Shown: positions 1-7,457, counted from the first letter of the stretch. The stretch: 8,024 bases of DNA from Acidobacteriota bacterium (GCA_023418055.1 JAEZDP010000111.1:1-8024), one strand, 5' to 3'. Numbers and translations are program-made. The notes: a model not told the origin generated them from the sequence alone.

Positions 1-6
1 TGACGC

Positions 7-147
7 GGGCCGCCTCTAACCGAGGCGGCCCTGAAACTGGGGGAGGTCGCCCCCGCCTCGCCGAGGCGGGGGCGCGTGAAGGAGAGATCGCCACGCCTCG
101 GCGAGGCGTGGGAGCTGAGGAGGCCACGCCTCGGCGAGACGTGGCCT
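7..147. repeat. Cluster of four GC-rich palindromes 3' of receptor A
   Basis: This stretch has no gene and holds four dyads in a row. The first (7-31) has perfect 10-bp arms around a 5-nt loop. The second (48-74) has perfect 13-bp arms around one central base. The third (91-111) has perfect 10-bp arms around one base. The fourth (121-147) has 13-bp arms with one mismatch at 139. The last three share the core CGCCTCG-N-CGAGGCG, and the first has the related CGCCTC and GAGGCG halves. The cluster begins about 10 bp past the stop codon of the minus-strand receptor, so the transcript would fold into serial hairpins. No T-tract follows any stem, so a classic intrinsic terminator is not supported. 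REP-like elements or mRNA 3'-end protection are the best guesses. The dyads are certain; their role is not. Confidence 0.8.
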
Positions 148-156
148 ACCAGGACA

Positions 157-3100
157 TCAGAAGAACAGTCGGAACCCGATCTGCAGGTTCTGCGGCAGGT
201 TGTTCTGGCTCGTGACCACGCCGAAGTTCGCGTTGCGCGGGTCGAGGTTCGGGTTGTTGAAGAACACCTGGTTGAGCGCGTTGTACACCTCGAGGTGCAG
301 CTGCGCCCGCACGGTGTTGGTGATGTCGAAGCGCTTCACGATCGACAGGTCCATGTAGTTCAGCTCCTGCGCACGCAGGTTGAGCGGGCGGCTCGGCAGC
401 GTCCGGTAGTTCGAGGCCAGCTGGATGCGCGGGTCGTTGCGGCGCTGCGCCTCGGGGATGTCGTTGAAGTAGAAGCCGCTCGTGTCGAACACCGGCGCCT
501 CGGGGTTGCTGGTCGAGTAGCTGGTCGTGAGCTGGTTGATGTCACCGTTGTAGTAGACGTTGCCAATCGTCAGCGGACGACCGCTCTGCCACTGGTAGAT
601 GCCCGAGATGCTCCAACCGCCGGCCACGAGATCCAGCGCCTTGTTCCAGTTGGTGCCGAAGCGACGACCGCGGCCGAAGGGCAGTTCCCAGATGCCGTTG
701 ACGACGATGCGGTGCGGCACGTCGACGTCGGAGCGCCGCGTCTCGTAGATGCCGGCCGGTCCGTCCTGCGCGTTGAGCGCGAAGTTACGCTCTTCGAAGC
801 GCGACAGCGTGTAGGTGGTCAGAAACGAGAAGCCGCGGTCGAACCGCTTCTCGAGCCGGAACTGCGCCGACTGGTAGCTGCTCGAGCCGTCGTAGTTGCG
901 GCTCAGCACCTGCGTGAACTGCGGGTACGGCCGCAGCAACTGCTGGCGCGAGATGTTGGCCGTGTTGAGGTTGGTGCCCGGCAGCAGCCCCGCGAAGGGG
1001 TTGGCCACCGGCTGGCCGAGGCTCGAGATCACGGCGTTGTCGCGGACGTCGCTCGTCGAGAGGAACTCCACGGGAATCTGGTTGATGTCGGTCTCCACGG
1101 TGAGGTCGTAGCCGCGGTTGCCCGTGTAGCCGGCCTCCACCACCCAGCGCCCGGGCAGCTCACGCTGCACGCTGACGGCCCAGCGCATGGCCTGCGGGTT
1201 CTTGAAGTCGAGGTTGGTCGTGTAGCGGTTCAGGTTCTGCCCGACGAACGTGTTGACGCCCTGCGAGTTGCCGGCCGGCTGGATGGCGCCCCCAGGGAAC
1301 GGGCGGCTGAGGCTCGCCTGGTAGGTGAGCCCGCTGTCGTTGGTCACCACGATCGGCGTGACCTGCGCATACCCCGGCTGGAAGATCGCGTAGTCGAACA
1401 GCGCCGGCACCGTGTAGATGGCCCACCCGCCGCGCAGCACCGTCTTGTCGTTCATCGAGTAGGCGAAGCTGAGACGTGGCTGGATGTTGTTGCGGTCGGC
1501 GTTCCAGAAGCCCGGGTTGGCGTCGCTCGCAAACATCACGCCGCCCACCGGGTTGAACTGCGAGGCCGGGAGCTGCGCGATGGGGTTGGCCGCATAGGCC
1601 GCCCGCGCCGCGCCGGTGACGGCCAGTTCGGCGTTCGGGTCGAACCCGCGCACGTTGGCGTTGTTGACGTCGGTCGGCGCGCCCTCGTACTCGTAGCGCA
1701 GCCCGAGGTTGACCGTGAGCTTGCGCGTGACCTGCCAGTCGTCCTGCACGAAGAAGCCCTGGTAGACGCTGCGGTTGATGCGGCTCGGCGAGATCTCGAT
1801 CTGGCTGTTGCTGGCCGGCAGCCCCAGCATCATGGCCGCAAGATCCTGCCCGATGGGCGCCGTCGGCAGCCCGGTGCCGCCATTGGTGAAGCTCGAGTTG
1901 AAGCGGTAGGCCCCCGCCACGTGGTAGCTCGGGTTGCTGTTCTCTTCGTAGAAGCGTAGGTCGTAGCCCGCCCGCACCGAGTGGTTGCCGAAGAACTTCG
2001 TGATGGTCGGCTGGAAGGTGCGGATGGACGAGACCGTGCCACCGGCAAACGAGTCGCCGAGCGGGCTGAACGCACCCGGCTCGACGCGCGGGAAGTACTG
2101 CGCCCCGCCGAACAGGCTGGCCGTGTCCGACGAGAAGCCGAGGCTCGACGGGTCGAACAGGCCCTGGTTCTGGCGAAGGCTCGGCTCCTGGAACTCGGAC
2201 CAGCTGCCGCGCACGTTCAGCACCGTGGACGGGTTCATCGTCCACACGTGGTCGCCGGTGAGCGCGTTGTTGATGCGGAAGAGGAAGTTGCCGGTGGGGA
2301 TGATCCCGTTCTGCTCGCCGGTCCAGTTGCCGCGATACTCGGTGCGGTTGTTGCGCGAGAAGCGGACGAACGTCTTGAGGTCGTTGTTGAACTGGTGGTC
2401 GGCCCGGACGTTGACCGAATAGAAGTCGTCACCGCGCTCGTTGGTGCTGAGGAAGTTGTTCTGCCCCTGCGCGTTCCCTGCCTGGTTGGGCAGCGGGTAG
2501 TAGTTGAGGATGTTGCGCGCCACCGGGTCGATGCGGTTGGCCGGGATGATGTTGCCCGGGAACGGGTCGCGGCGCACCTGGCCGTTGACGAGCCGCGCCG
2601 TGGCCGGGTCGTAGATCTGGATGCCGAGCGGCAGCAGCGCCGAGAAGTCGCCATTGCGCTGGGCCTCGGTGGGCACCGTGAACTGACCGGGCTCGGGGAA
2701 GACGTCGTAGAGCCACTCGACGGCCGTGAAGAAGAACGTCCTGTTGCGCCCGTCGTAGAAGCCGAGGTTCACCGGCCCGCCCATCGTGAAGCCGTAGCGC
2801 TTGTAGTCGAGTTCGGCCTTGGGCTCGCCCGCGCGCTCGAGGAAGAAGTCGTTCTTGCTGAACTTCTCGTCGCGGATGTGGTAGTACGCGTCGCCGCGGT
2901 ACTGGTTGGTGCCGCTCTTCATCGTGACGTTGACCGTCGCGCCCGCGGTGTGGCCCTGCTGCGCGTCGAACGTCGCGGTCTCGACCTTGAACTCCTGCAC
3001 GGCGCCGGCCGGCGGCACGAACGCCGCGCGTCGGCCGTGGGCCATGTTCGGCGAGCCGTCGAGCGTGAACTCGTTACCGCCCGCTGCGCCGTTGGCCGTG

Positions 3101-3678
3101 ACGGCCGAGGTGCCGGCGTTGTCGAACGGCCGCGAGAACTTGAGGTCGCCGGTGTAGACGGTGCCGGCGGCGAGTCGGGTCAGCGTGAACGGGTTGCCGT
3201 CGGAGAGCGGCATGAGTTGGATGCGCTTCTCGTCGATGACCTGCCCGGCCGAGCCGCTCCTGGTCTCGAGCAGCGGCGTGCCGCCCACGACCGAGACGGT
3301 CTCTTCCATCCCGCCGACTTCCAGGGTGAAGTTCAACTCGATGCGGTCCGCGGTGCGGGCATCGACGCCGCGCTGTTCGATGCGCTTGAAGCCGCTCAAC
3401 TCCACGACGACGTCGTAGGTGCCCGGCGCGACGAAGGGAAAGCCGTAGAGACCGTTCTCGTTGCTGACGGCGGTGTTGACGGTGCCCGTGGCGGTGTTGG
3501 TGATGGTGACGGTGGTCCCTGGGACGGCGCCACCCGACGAGTCGACGACGCGGCCCTGGATGGCGGCGCGCGGGTCCTGCGCCGCGGCAGGGACGGCCAT
3601 CAGCACAGCGAGGGCACACAGACCGGTGACGCGCGCCAGCGTCCCGGCGGCGCGTTGAACCAGCGGCAGGCATTGCAT
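157..3678 (-). CDS. TonB-dependent receptor, Oar-like, with CarboxypepD_reg domain (receptor A)
   Basis: Predicted outer-membrane TonB-dependent transporter of 1173 residues. Residues 1-33 form a signal peptide with a probable cut after the AAA before QDP. Residues 36-120 are a carboxypeptidase-regulatory-like beta-sandwich (GRVVDSSGGAVPG, later GLYGFPFVAPGTYDV and ELSGFK). A TonB-box-like ETVSV sits at 126-130. The plug follows, with IQLMPL (153-158), NEFTLDG (202-208) and VNVTMKSGTNQYRG (249-262). The rest is barrel, with the family loop NIIPANRIDP (376-385), a GGW-S-SG-QSGRPL segment near the end, and a last strand LQIGFRLFF ending in Phe as BAM clients do. The frame stays open upstream to a GTG at 3744, but the start at 3678 is chosen because AGGAGG lies 6 nt before it and the signal peptide then begins properly. 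Length is normal for the family and no frameshift is visible. The substrate is unknown: polymer, glycan or peptide import is likely, and Myxococcus Oar has been linked to protease export. Confidence 0.93.
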   Translation of the reverse strand: MQCLPLVQRAAGTLARVTGLCALAVLMAVPAAAQDPRAAIQGRVVDSSGGAVPGTTVTITNTATGTVNTAVSNENGLYGFPFVAPGTYDVVVELSGFKRIEQRGVDARTADRIELNFTLEVGGMEETVSVVGGTPLLETRSGSAGQVIDEKRIQLMPLSDGNPFTLTRLAAGTVYTGDLKFSRPFDNAGTSAVTANGAAGGNEFTLDGSPNMAHGRRAAFVPPAGAVQEFKVETATFDAQQGHTAGATVNVTMKSGTNQYRGDAYYHIRDEKFSKNDFFLERAGEPKAELDYKRYGFTMGGPVNLGFYDGRNRTFFFTAVEWLYDVFPEPGQFTVPTEAQRNGDFSALLPLGIQIYDPATARLVNGQVRRDPFPGNIIPANRIDPVARNILNYYPLPNQAGNAQGQNNFLSTNERGDDFYSVNVRADHQFNNDLKTFVRFSRNNRTEYRGNWTGEQNGIIPTGNFLFRINNALTGDHVWTMNPSTVLNVRGSWSEFQEPSLRQNQGLFDPSSLGFSSDTASLFGGAQYFPRVEPGAFSPLGDSFAGGTVSSIRTFQPTITKFFGNHSVRAGYDLRFYEENSNPSYHVAGAYRFNSSFTNGGTGLPTAPIGQDLAAMMLGLPASNSQIEISPSRINRSVYQGFFVQDDWQVTRKLTVNLGLRYEYEGAPTDVNNANVRGFDPNAELAVTGAARAAYAANPIAQLPASQFNPVGGVMFASDANPGFWNADRNNIQPRLSFAYSMNDKTVLRGGWAIYTVPALFDYAIFQPGYAQVTPIVVTNDSGLTYQASLSRPFPGGAIQPAGNSQGVNTFVGQNLNRYTTNLDFKNPQAMRWAVSVQRELPGRWVVEAGYTGNRGYDLTVETDINQIPVEFLSTSDVRDNAVISSLGQPVANPFAGLLPGTNLNTANISRQQLLRPYPQFTQVLSRNYDGSSSYQSAQFRLEKRFDRGFSFLTTYTLSRFEERNFALNAQDGPAGIYETRRSDVDVPHRIVVNGIWELPFGRGRRFGTNWNKALDLVAGGWSISGIYQWQSGRPLTIGNVYYNGDINQLTTSYSTSNPEAPVFDTSGFYFNDIPEAQRRNDPRIQLASNYRTLPSRPLNLRAQELNYMDLSIVKRFDITNTVRAQLHLEVYNALNQVFFNNPNLDPRNANFGVVTSQNNLPQNLQIGFRLFF

Positions 3679-3684
3679 ACAGAT

Positions 3685-3690
3685 CCTCCT
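3685..3690 (-). promoter_or_regulatory. Shine-Dalgarno site of receptor A; decides the start
   Basis: On the minus strand AGGAGG is followed by a 6-nt spacer (ATCTGT) and the ATG at 3678. It overlaps the next upstream in-frame ATG (3693-3691), which therefore cannot use it and has no properly spaced site of its own. This places translation at MQCLPLV rather than at MRRICMQC or the more distant GTG at 3744. Confidence 0.85.
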
Positions 3691-3717
3691 CATTCCTCGT
3701 CGAACACGCGGAGTCAG

Positions 3718-3728
3718 TGGTCTTACCA
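3718..3728. promoter_or_regulatory. GntR/FadR-type operator candidate in the receptor A leader
   Basis: The dyad TGGT-CTT-ACCA is centred about 45 nt upstream of the receptor A start. It lies inside the block 3717-3732, which matches 7548-7563 upstream of receptor B at 14 of 16 positions (GTGGTNTNACCAATGC). Known FadR-subfamily GntR regulators bind TNGTNNNACNA, and E. coli PdhR prefers ATTGGTNNNACCAAT. On the minus strand this site reads ATTGGTAAGACCACT. It lies downstream of the proposed -10, where a bound protein could block elongation. The dyad is seen directly; the regulator family is inferred and no regulator gene is in the window. Confidence 0.6.
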
Positions 3729-3759
3729 ATGCGGCGCCCTTCACGGCCGGCAGAACGGC

Positions 3760-3781
3760 GTCGCACGAAGGGAACTGCGAC
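3760..3781 (-). other. Hairpin in the receptor A 5' leader
   Basis: Perfect 6-bp arms (GTCGCA and TGCGAC) enclose a 10-nt loop, within the leader between the proposed transcription start and the operator at 3718-3728. It is short and may be chance, but its place just after the proposed start could affect leader stability. Confidence 0.3.
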
Positions 3782-3802
3782 AGGGGTTGATTGAGCGAGG
3801 GG

Positions 3803-3833
3803 AGTATACCCCCACGGCGAACGCCACTTGCAA
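3803..3833 (-). promoter_or_regulatory. Probable sigma-70-type promoter of receptor A
   Basis: Minus strand: a -10 TATACT (3803-3808, 5 of 6 to consensus) lies 19 nt downstream of TTGCAA (3828-3833, 4 of 6 to TTGACA), which is the centre of the palindrome CTTGCAAG. The 19-nt spacing is long, which points to a weak or activated promoter. It would give a leader of about 118 nt before the start at 3678. TGGT-N3-ACCA dyads lie on both sides, at 3860-3870 and 3718-3728. Confidence 0.5.
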
Positions 3834-3859
3834 GCGAAATCGATCAGCTGCGCGCCAGT

Positions 3860-3870
3860 TGGTAGGACCA
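3860..3870. promoter_or_regulatory. GntR/FadR-type operator candidate upstream of the receptor A promoter
   Basis: The dyad TGGT-AGG-ACCA has 8 fixed bases that all match the strict form. Wider context AGTTGGTAGGACCAGT resembles FadR/PdhR-type operators. It lies about 27 bp upstream of the proposed -35 and just outside the purine-rich array that starts at 3876. With the dyad at 3718-3728 it brackets the promoter, with centres 142 bp apart, an arrangement compatible with repression by looping. Confidence 0.55.
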
Positions 3871-3875
3871 GTGGA

Positions 3876-3986
3876 GGAACGAAGGAGTTAAGGAACGAAG
3901 GAGGGAAGGAACGAAGGAAGTAAGGAACGAAGGAACCAAGGGAGGGAACGAAGGAAGGGGGGGAAGGGAGGAACGAAGGAGGCGAG
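3876..3986 (+). repeat. Purine-rich octamer-period array, left arm of a long inverted repeat
   Basis: Nearly all-purine plus strand built on GGAACGAAGGA, with copies starting at 3876, 3892, 3908, 3924, 3945 and 3970. The first four are spaced exactly 16 bp, or two 8-bp units. The right arm at 4047-4139 carries the reverse complement, so the two arms could pair across a centre of about 60 bp (3987-4046). Open frames across it translate to PSFL/RNEG-type periodic peptides, which are the repeat itself. G-runs at 3940-3942, 3944-3946, 3957-3963 and 3966-3968 could form a G-quadruplex on the plus strand. Confidence 0.85.
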
Positions 3987-4046
3987 TCCACGTCACTGCC
4001 TCCCCCCGGCCAGAGCTGCCCACGCCATCCCGGAAGGACTCCCTTC

Positions 4047-4139
4047 GCTCCTCCAATCCTTCGTTCCTTGGCTCCTTCGTTCCTTTGCTCCATGGCTCCT
4101 TCGTTCCTTTGCTCCTTGGCTCCTTCGTTCCTTCGCTCC
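4047..4139 (-). repeat. Pyrimidine-rich octamer array, right arm, abutting the receptor B stop codon
   Basis: Plus strand consists of 8-bp units alternating GCTCCTTN and GTTCCTTN. The core TCCTTCGTTCC begins at 4057, 4073, 4097 and 4121, with spacings of 16, 24 and 24 bp, all multiples of 8. The array runs right up to the receptor B stop (4140-4142), leaving no unique 3' flank. In the receptor B transcript this arm comes first as purine-rich RNA and the 3876-3986 arm follows, so a very long imperfect hairpin could form between the two genes. It may end or insulate transcription, but no U-tract is present. Confidence 0.85.
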
Positions 4140-7100
4140 TCAGAACGCGTACTTCAACGCGACGCGAATGATGCGCTGGTTGGACGCGCCGCTGATGCGG
4201 CCGAACTGTGGGCTGGCGAGACTCGTGTTCGGGTTGTTCCAGTTCGGCGTGTTGGTCAGGTTGAATGCGTCGGTACGGAACTCGAAGAACCGGTGGCTCT
4301 GGGCCACCCTGAAGCGCTTGACGAGCGAGAAGTCGAGCGCGGTGAATCCGGGACCGCGCATGCCGCTGCCGTTGCGGTTGATGTTGCCGAACGTCGCAGG
4401 GGCTGGCTGGGCGAACGCAGACGGGTCGAAGTACAGCACGTTCGGACCCTTGTCGCCGAACACCTCGGGTTCGCCCACGCGGTCGGCGTAGAGCGTGTTG
4501 CCCGGCGCCCGCAGCAACGCGCCATCGGCCGTGACGTTCAGCGGGGTGCCGCTCATCAGCGTCAGCAGGCCCGAGGTCTGCCAGCCACCCAGCGCATGCC
4601 GCAAGATGGGGTTCTCCGACTCGCGGAAGAATGGCAGGTCCACGACGAAGCTCGTGACCCAGGTGTGGCGGCGGTCGAAGCCCGCGAGGCCGTAGCTGCG
4701 CTCGCGGTCCGCTGGCGTCGCGATGCCGCCGTTGTCGTCGGCGAAATTGCGGGCGCGGCCGAGCGTGTAGCTGTTGGTGACCAGGATGCCGTTCTGGAAC
4801 CGGCGATCGAGCTTGGCCTGCATCGAGTGGTAGTCGCTGCGGCCGGGCACGCGCGTCGGGACGTCAGCCGTCCGCCCGAACGGCTCGAACAGCGGCCGAC
4901 CCGCCTGGTCCTGCCCGAGCACCATCGCGGCGTTCAGATTGAACGAGTAGAGGATGTCCACGCCGCGGTTGCCCACATACGCCACTTCCGCCGTGAACCC
5001 GCCCGGCAACTGGCGCTGGTAGGCGAGGTTCCACGAGTGCAGGATGCCGCCGAAGATGTTCTGCGGCAGCGAGAACAGCCCAGAGTTCCGCAGGAACGGC
5101 TGGTCCACCGGCACCAGGCCGTCGGCGGGGATGTCCACCGATCCCTGCGCCGGGAAGCCCGTGGCGAGTGACCCGCCCTGGGTGAAGGTATTGGTGGCCT
5201 GCTGCAGCACGTTGCCCTTGGTCGGGTAATTGAACGCATACGAGTTGTCGGGATACGGGCTCGTGCTCGCCCCGTAGCCGGCGCGCAGCACGTCCTGCTC
5301 GGTGATGCGCCACGAGATGCCCGTCCGCGGGTTGAAGTTCCAGACGCGCGTCTCGACCCCGAGGTTGGTCGGGACGTTGCCATATCCGGCGACACGCAAC
5401 GTGTTGTTGGTCGGGTCGTACGACGACAACCCGCCCTGCTCCTGGAGGCCGACAAACGGCGTGTAGTACTCGTAGCGCACGCCGAGGTCCACGGTGACGT
5501 TCGGCCGCATCTGCCACTTGTCGTGGACGAAGAAGAAGTACTGCTGGTGCCGTGTGCCCGGCTCGTCCACGAACGGCACGTCGCGGCGCACGTCGTTTGC
5601 GTAGTCGAGCATGAACGACGCCAGCGAGTTGGCCACGTTGTTGCGCATGGCCACCGGATCGCTCGGCGACGATGTGCCCGACCCGTTGTAGCTGAAGGTG
5701 CCGCGCGGGCCGCCGAAGTCCTGCGTCTGCAGCAGGTAGTCGCGGTCGCGCCGCAGGTCGGCGCCGAACTTGATCTGGTGGTTGCCGGCCAGCTTGGTGA
5801 GCGTCGTGGCAAACGTCCAGGTCGTCTCACCGCGGTCCCACGGCATCGAGTTGGCGAAACCCACCACCGGGTTGCTGTAGTTCTGCAGGTTCACCGACAT
5901 GATGCCGCTCGTGTAGTCGCTGATGTTCACGCCGGGCACCCCGAGCTGCCGGGCCGTGTCGAGCCCCTGGCCTTCCGAGGCGGCCACGTTGTGGTACCAG
6001 GTGAAGCCGCCGCGCGCCTCCATCACGAGCGTGTTGGTCCACGACCGTGTCCAGTTCAGGCCGGTGACGATGGTGTCGTTGGTGCCGGTGCCGGCAAAGC
6101 CGCCATTGGCCGGACCGCCGATGTTGCCGCTGTAGGGCGAGGGGTCGATGACCACGGGCCGCATGAAGCTGAAACGCGGTGCCAGCTGGTCGCGGTCGCT
6201 CACCTGCCAGTTCACCTTGATGTCGAACTGGTCCGTCTTCCGCTGCCGCACCGTCGTCGCCTCGTAGTTCGGCTGGCCGATGGGCTGGCCGGCGAGGTTG
6301 GGCATCGGCACGAGGCTCAGAATCTCTCGGGCGATGGGGCTGATGCGGTTGGCCGGGATGACGTTGTTGGCGAACGCGTCGCGTCCGTTGCCGAGGTCGT
6401 CCCCGGTCAGCGGGTCGCGGATGATGGTGTTGGTGGCGCTGCTGAAGTCGCCGCCGCGCCACTCGGCCGGAGGCACGAAGAAGCGCCAGACCTTGCCGAG
6501 GTCGTCGTTGGTGCGCTGGTAATCGCCGAAGTAGAACAGCCGGTTCCGGCGAATCGGGCCGCCGACGACGAACCCGAACTGGTTGTAGGTGGTCTCGGGC
6601 TTGGTCTGGGCGAAGTAGGGCTTGGCGTTCAGGCCCTCGTTGCCGTGGAACCAGAAGGCGCTGCCCCGCAGGTCGTTGGTGCCCGACTTGAGCGTGACGT
6701 TGGTCACGGCGCCGCCAGCGCGTCCGAACTCGGCGTCGAAGTTGCTGGTGCTCACGGCCACGGTCTCGAGCGCTTCGGCCGAGGGGATGAGCACGGTCAG
6801 CAGGCCGGTGCGATGGTTGTTGTCGATGCCCTCCATCTGCACGTTGTTGCCGAGGCGGCTCTGCCCGTTCATCTTGCTCTCGAGTGAGTCCTGCGAGTTG
6901 AAGAACTCGGAGTGCGGGCGGGTCGGCCTGGTCGCGCCGGGCACGGTGGCCCACATCCCCTGGAAATTGCGGCCGAAGCCGAGCGGCATGGCCTGAATGG
7001 CCTGGCCCTGGATGATGCGGCCGGTGTCGGCGCGGTCGGTCTGGAGGGCGGGCGCCTCGCTCGAGACCGTGATCGACTCGCTGAGATCGCCGATCTCGAG

Positions 7101-7442
7101 CCTGAAGTCTGCGCGGACGGTGGTGTTGACGTCCACCTGCACGTTCTCGCGGACAGCCTTCTTGAAGCCCGACAGCTCGGCCTCGACGCGATAGACGCCG
7201 TCGCGGACGTTGGGGAAGCTGTAGTTGCCGCTTTCGTTGGTGACCGCGGTCTGGCTGAGGTTGGTCCGGGTCTCGGTGATGGTGATGGTGACCCCTGGAA
7301 CGGCCCCGCCGGTGTTGTCGCTGACGTTGCCGAGCAGGCCGCCGCGCGCCGCCTGCGCCTGGGCCTCGACCGAGAAGCTACATCCGAGCAGGACGGCCAG
7401 CAGCGCCGAACCCAGCCATTGCAGAGGGGATCGTGATGTCAT
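4140..7442 (-). CDS. TonB-dependent receptor, Oar-like, with CarboxypepD_reg domain (receptor B)
   Basis: Predicted outer-membrane TonB-dependent transporter of 1100 residues, a diverged tandem paralogue of receptor A. A signal peptide covers about 1-29 (cut near EAQA-Q). It contains LLGC at 18-21, a poor lipobox-like match. The CarboxypepD_reg domain spans about 34-116 (GNVSDNTGGAVPG, then GNYSFPNVRDGVYRV and ELSGFK). A TonB-box-like ESITV is at 122-126. Plug motifs are IQAMPLGFGRNF (149-160), NVQMEGID (200-207) and VTNVTLKSGTNDLRG (246-260). Barrel signatures are DPLTG (343-347), VIPANRISP (361-369), GGWQTSG near the end, and the terminal strand VALKYAF ending in Phe. The ATG at 7442 has AGGAG 10 nt upstream. 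The family transports large or scarce solutes using energy from TonB-ExbBD; the substrate cannot be read from sequence. No SusD-like lipoprotein adjoins it. Length is normal and no damage is visible. Confidence 0.94.
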   Translation of the reverse strand: MTSRSPLQWLGSALLAVLLGCSFSVEAQAQAARGGLLGNVSDNTGGAVPGVTITITETRTNLSQTAVTNESGNYSFPNVRDGVYRVEAELSGFKKAVRENVQVDVNTTVRADFRLEIGDLSESITVSSEAPALQTDRADTGRIIQGQAIQAMPLGFGRNFQGMWATVPGATRPTRPHSEFFNSQDSLESKMNGQSRLGNNVQMEGIDNNHRTGLLTVLIPSAEALETVAVSTSNFDAEFGRAGGAVTNVTLKSGTNDLRGSAFWFHGNEGLNAKPYFAQTKPETTYNQFGFVVGGPIRRNRLFYFGDYQRTNDDLGKVWRFFVPPAEWRGGDFSSATNTIIRDPLTGDDLGNGRDAFANNVIPANRISPIAREILSLVPMPNLAGQPIGQPNYEATTVRQRKTDQFDIKVNWQVSDRDQLAPRFSFMRPVVIDPSPYSGNIGGPANGGFAGTGTNDTIVTGLNWTRSWTNTLVMEARGGFTWYHNVAASEGQGLDTARQLGVPGVNISDYTSGIMSVNLQNYSNPVVGFANSMPWDRGETTWTFATTLTKLAGNHQIKFGADLRRDRDYLLQTQDFGGPRGTFSYNGSGTSSPSDPVAMRNNVANSLASFMLDYANDVRRDVPFVDEPGTRHQQYFFFVHDKWQMRPNVTVDLGVRYEYYTPFVGLQEQGGLSSYDPTNNTLRVAGYGNVPTNLGVETRVWNFNPRTGISWRITEQDVLRAGYGASTSPYPDNSYAFNYPTKGNVLQQATNTFTQGGSLATGFPAQGSVDIPADGLVPVDQPFLRNSGLFSLPQNIFGGILHSWNLAYQRQLPGGFTAEVAYVGNRGVDILYSFNLNAAMVLGQDQAGRPLFEPFGRTADVPTRVPGRSDYHSMQAKLDRRFQNGILVTNSYTLGRARNFADDNGGIATPADRERSYGLAGFDRRHTWVTSFVVDLPFFRESENPILRHALGGWQTSGLLTLMSGTPLNVTADGALLRAPGNTLYADRVGEPEVFGDKGPNVLYFDPSAFAQPAPATFGNINRNGSGMRGPGFTALDFSLVKRFRVAQSHRFFEFRTDAFNLTNTPNWNNPNTSLASPQFGRISGASNQRIIRVALKYAF

Positions 7443-7452
7443 CGAGTCGCGA

Positions 7453-7457
7453 CTCCT
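7453..7457 (-). promoter_or_regulatory. Shine-Dalgarno site of receptor B
   Basis: AGGAG on the minus strand with a 10-nt spacer to the ATG at 7442. The spacing is slightly long, but this is the only good match nearby, and the following codons give a sound signal peptide (MTSRSPLQWLGSALLAVLLG). Confidence 0.65.

Noticed and set aside
121..147. Intrinsic terminator of receptor A
   Set aside because: The stem is strong but no U-tract follows on the minus strand (the next bases are CCTCAGC), so it is listed as a palindrome only.
3679..3744. N-terminal extension of receptor A to the GTG at 3744
   Set aside because: It adds 22 residues with several arginines before the signal peptide and lacks a ribosome binding site. 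The AGGAGG before 3678 supports the shorter form.
76..3891. Two long plus-strand open frames (76-1959 and 1981-3891) opposite receptor A
   Set aside because: They are in the codon-aligned antisense frame of a GC-rich gene, rich in Arg, Val, Ala and Glu with no recognisable motif, and cross non-coding palindromes and the leader. They are shadows.
3074..4093. Minus-strand frame with a periodic PSFL-rich amino end
   Set aside because: Its first part translates the octamer arrays and the rest overlaps receptor A out of frame. No domain is visible.
4068..7436. Plus-strand open frames opposite receptor B (4068-5171, 5523-6887, 6912-7436)
   Set aside because: Also codon-aligned antisense shadows. 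The first begins within the octamer array and opens with a repeat-derived MAPSFLCS peptide.
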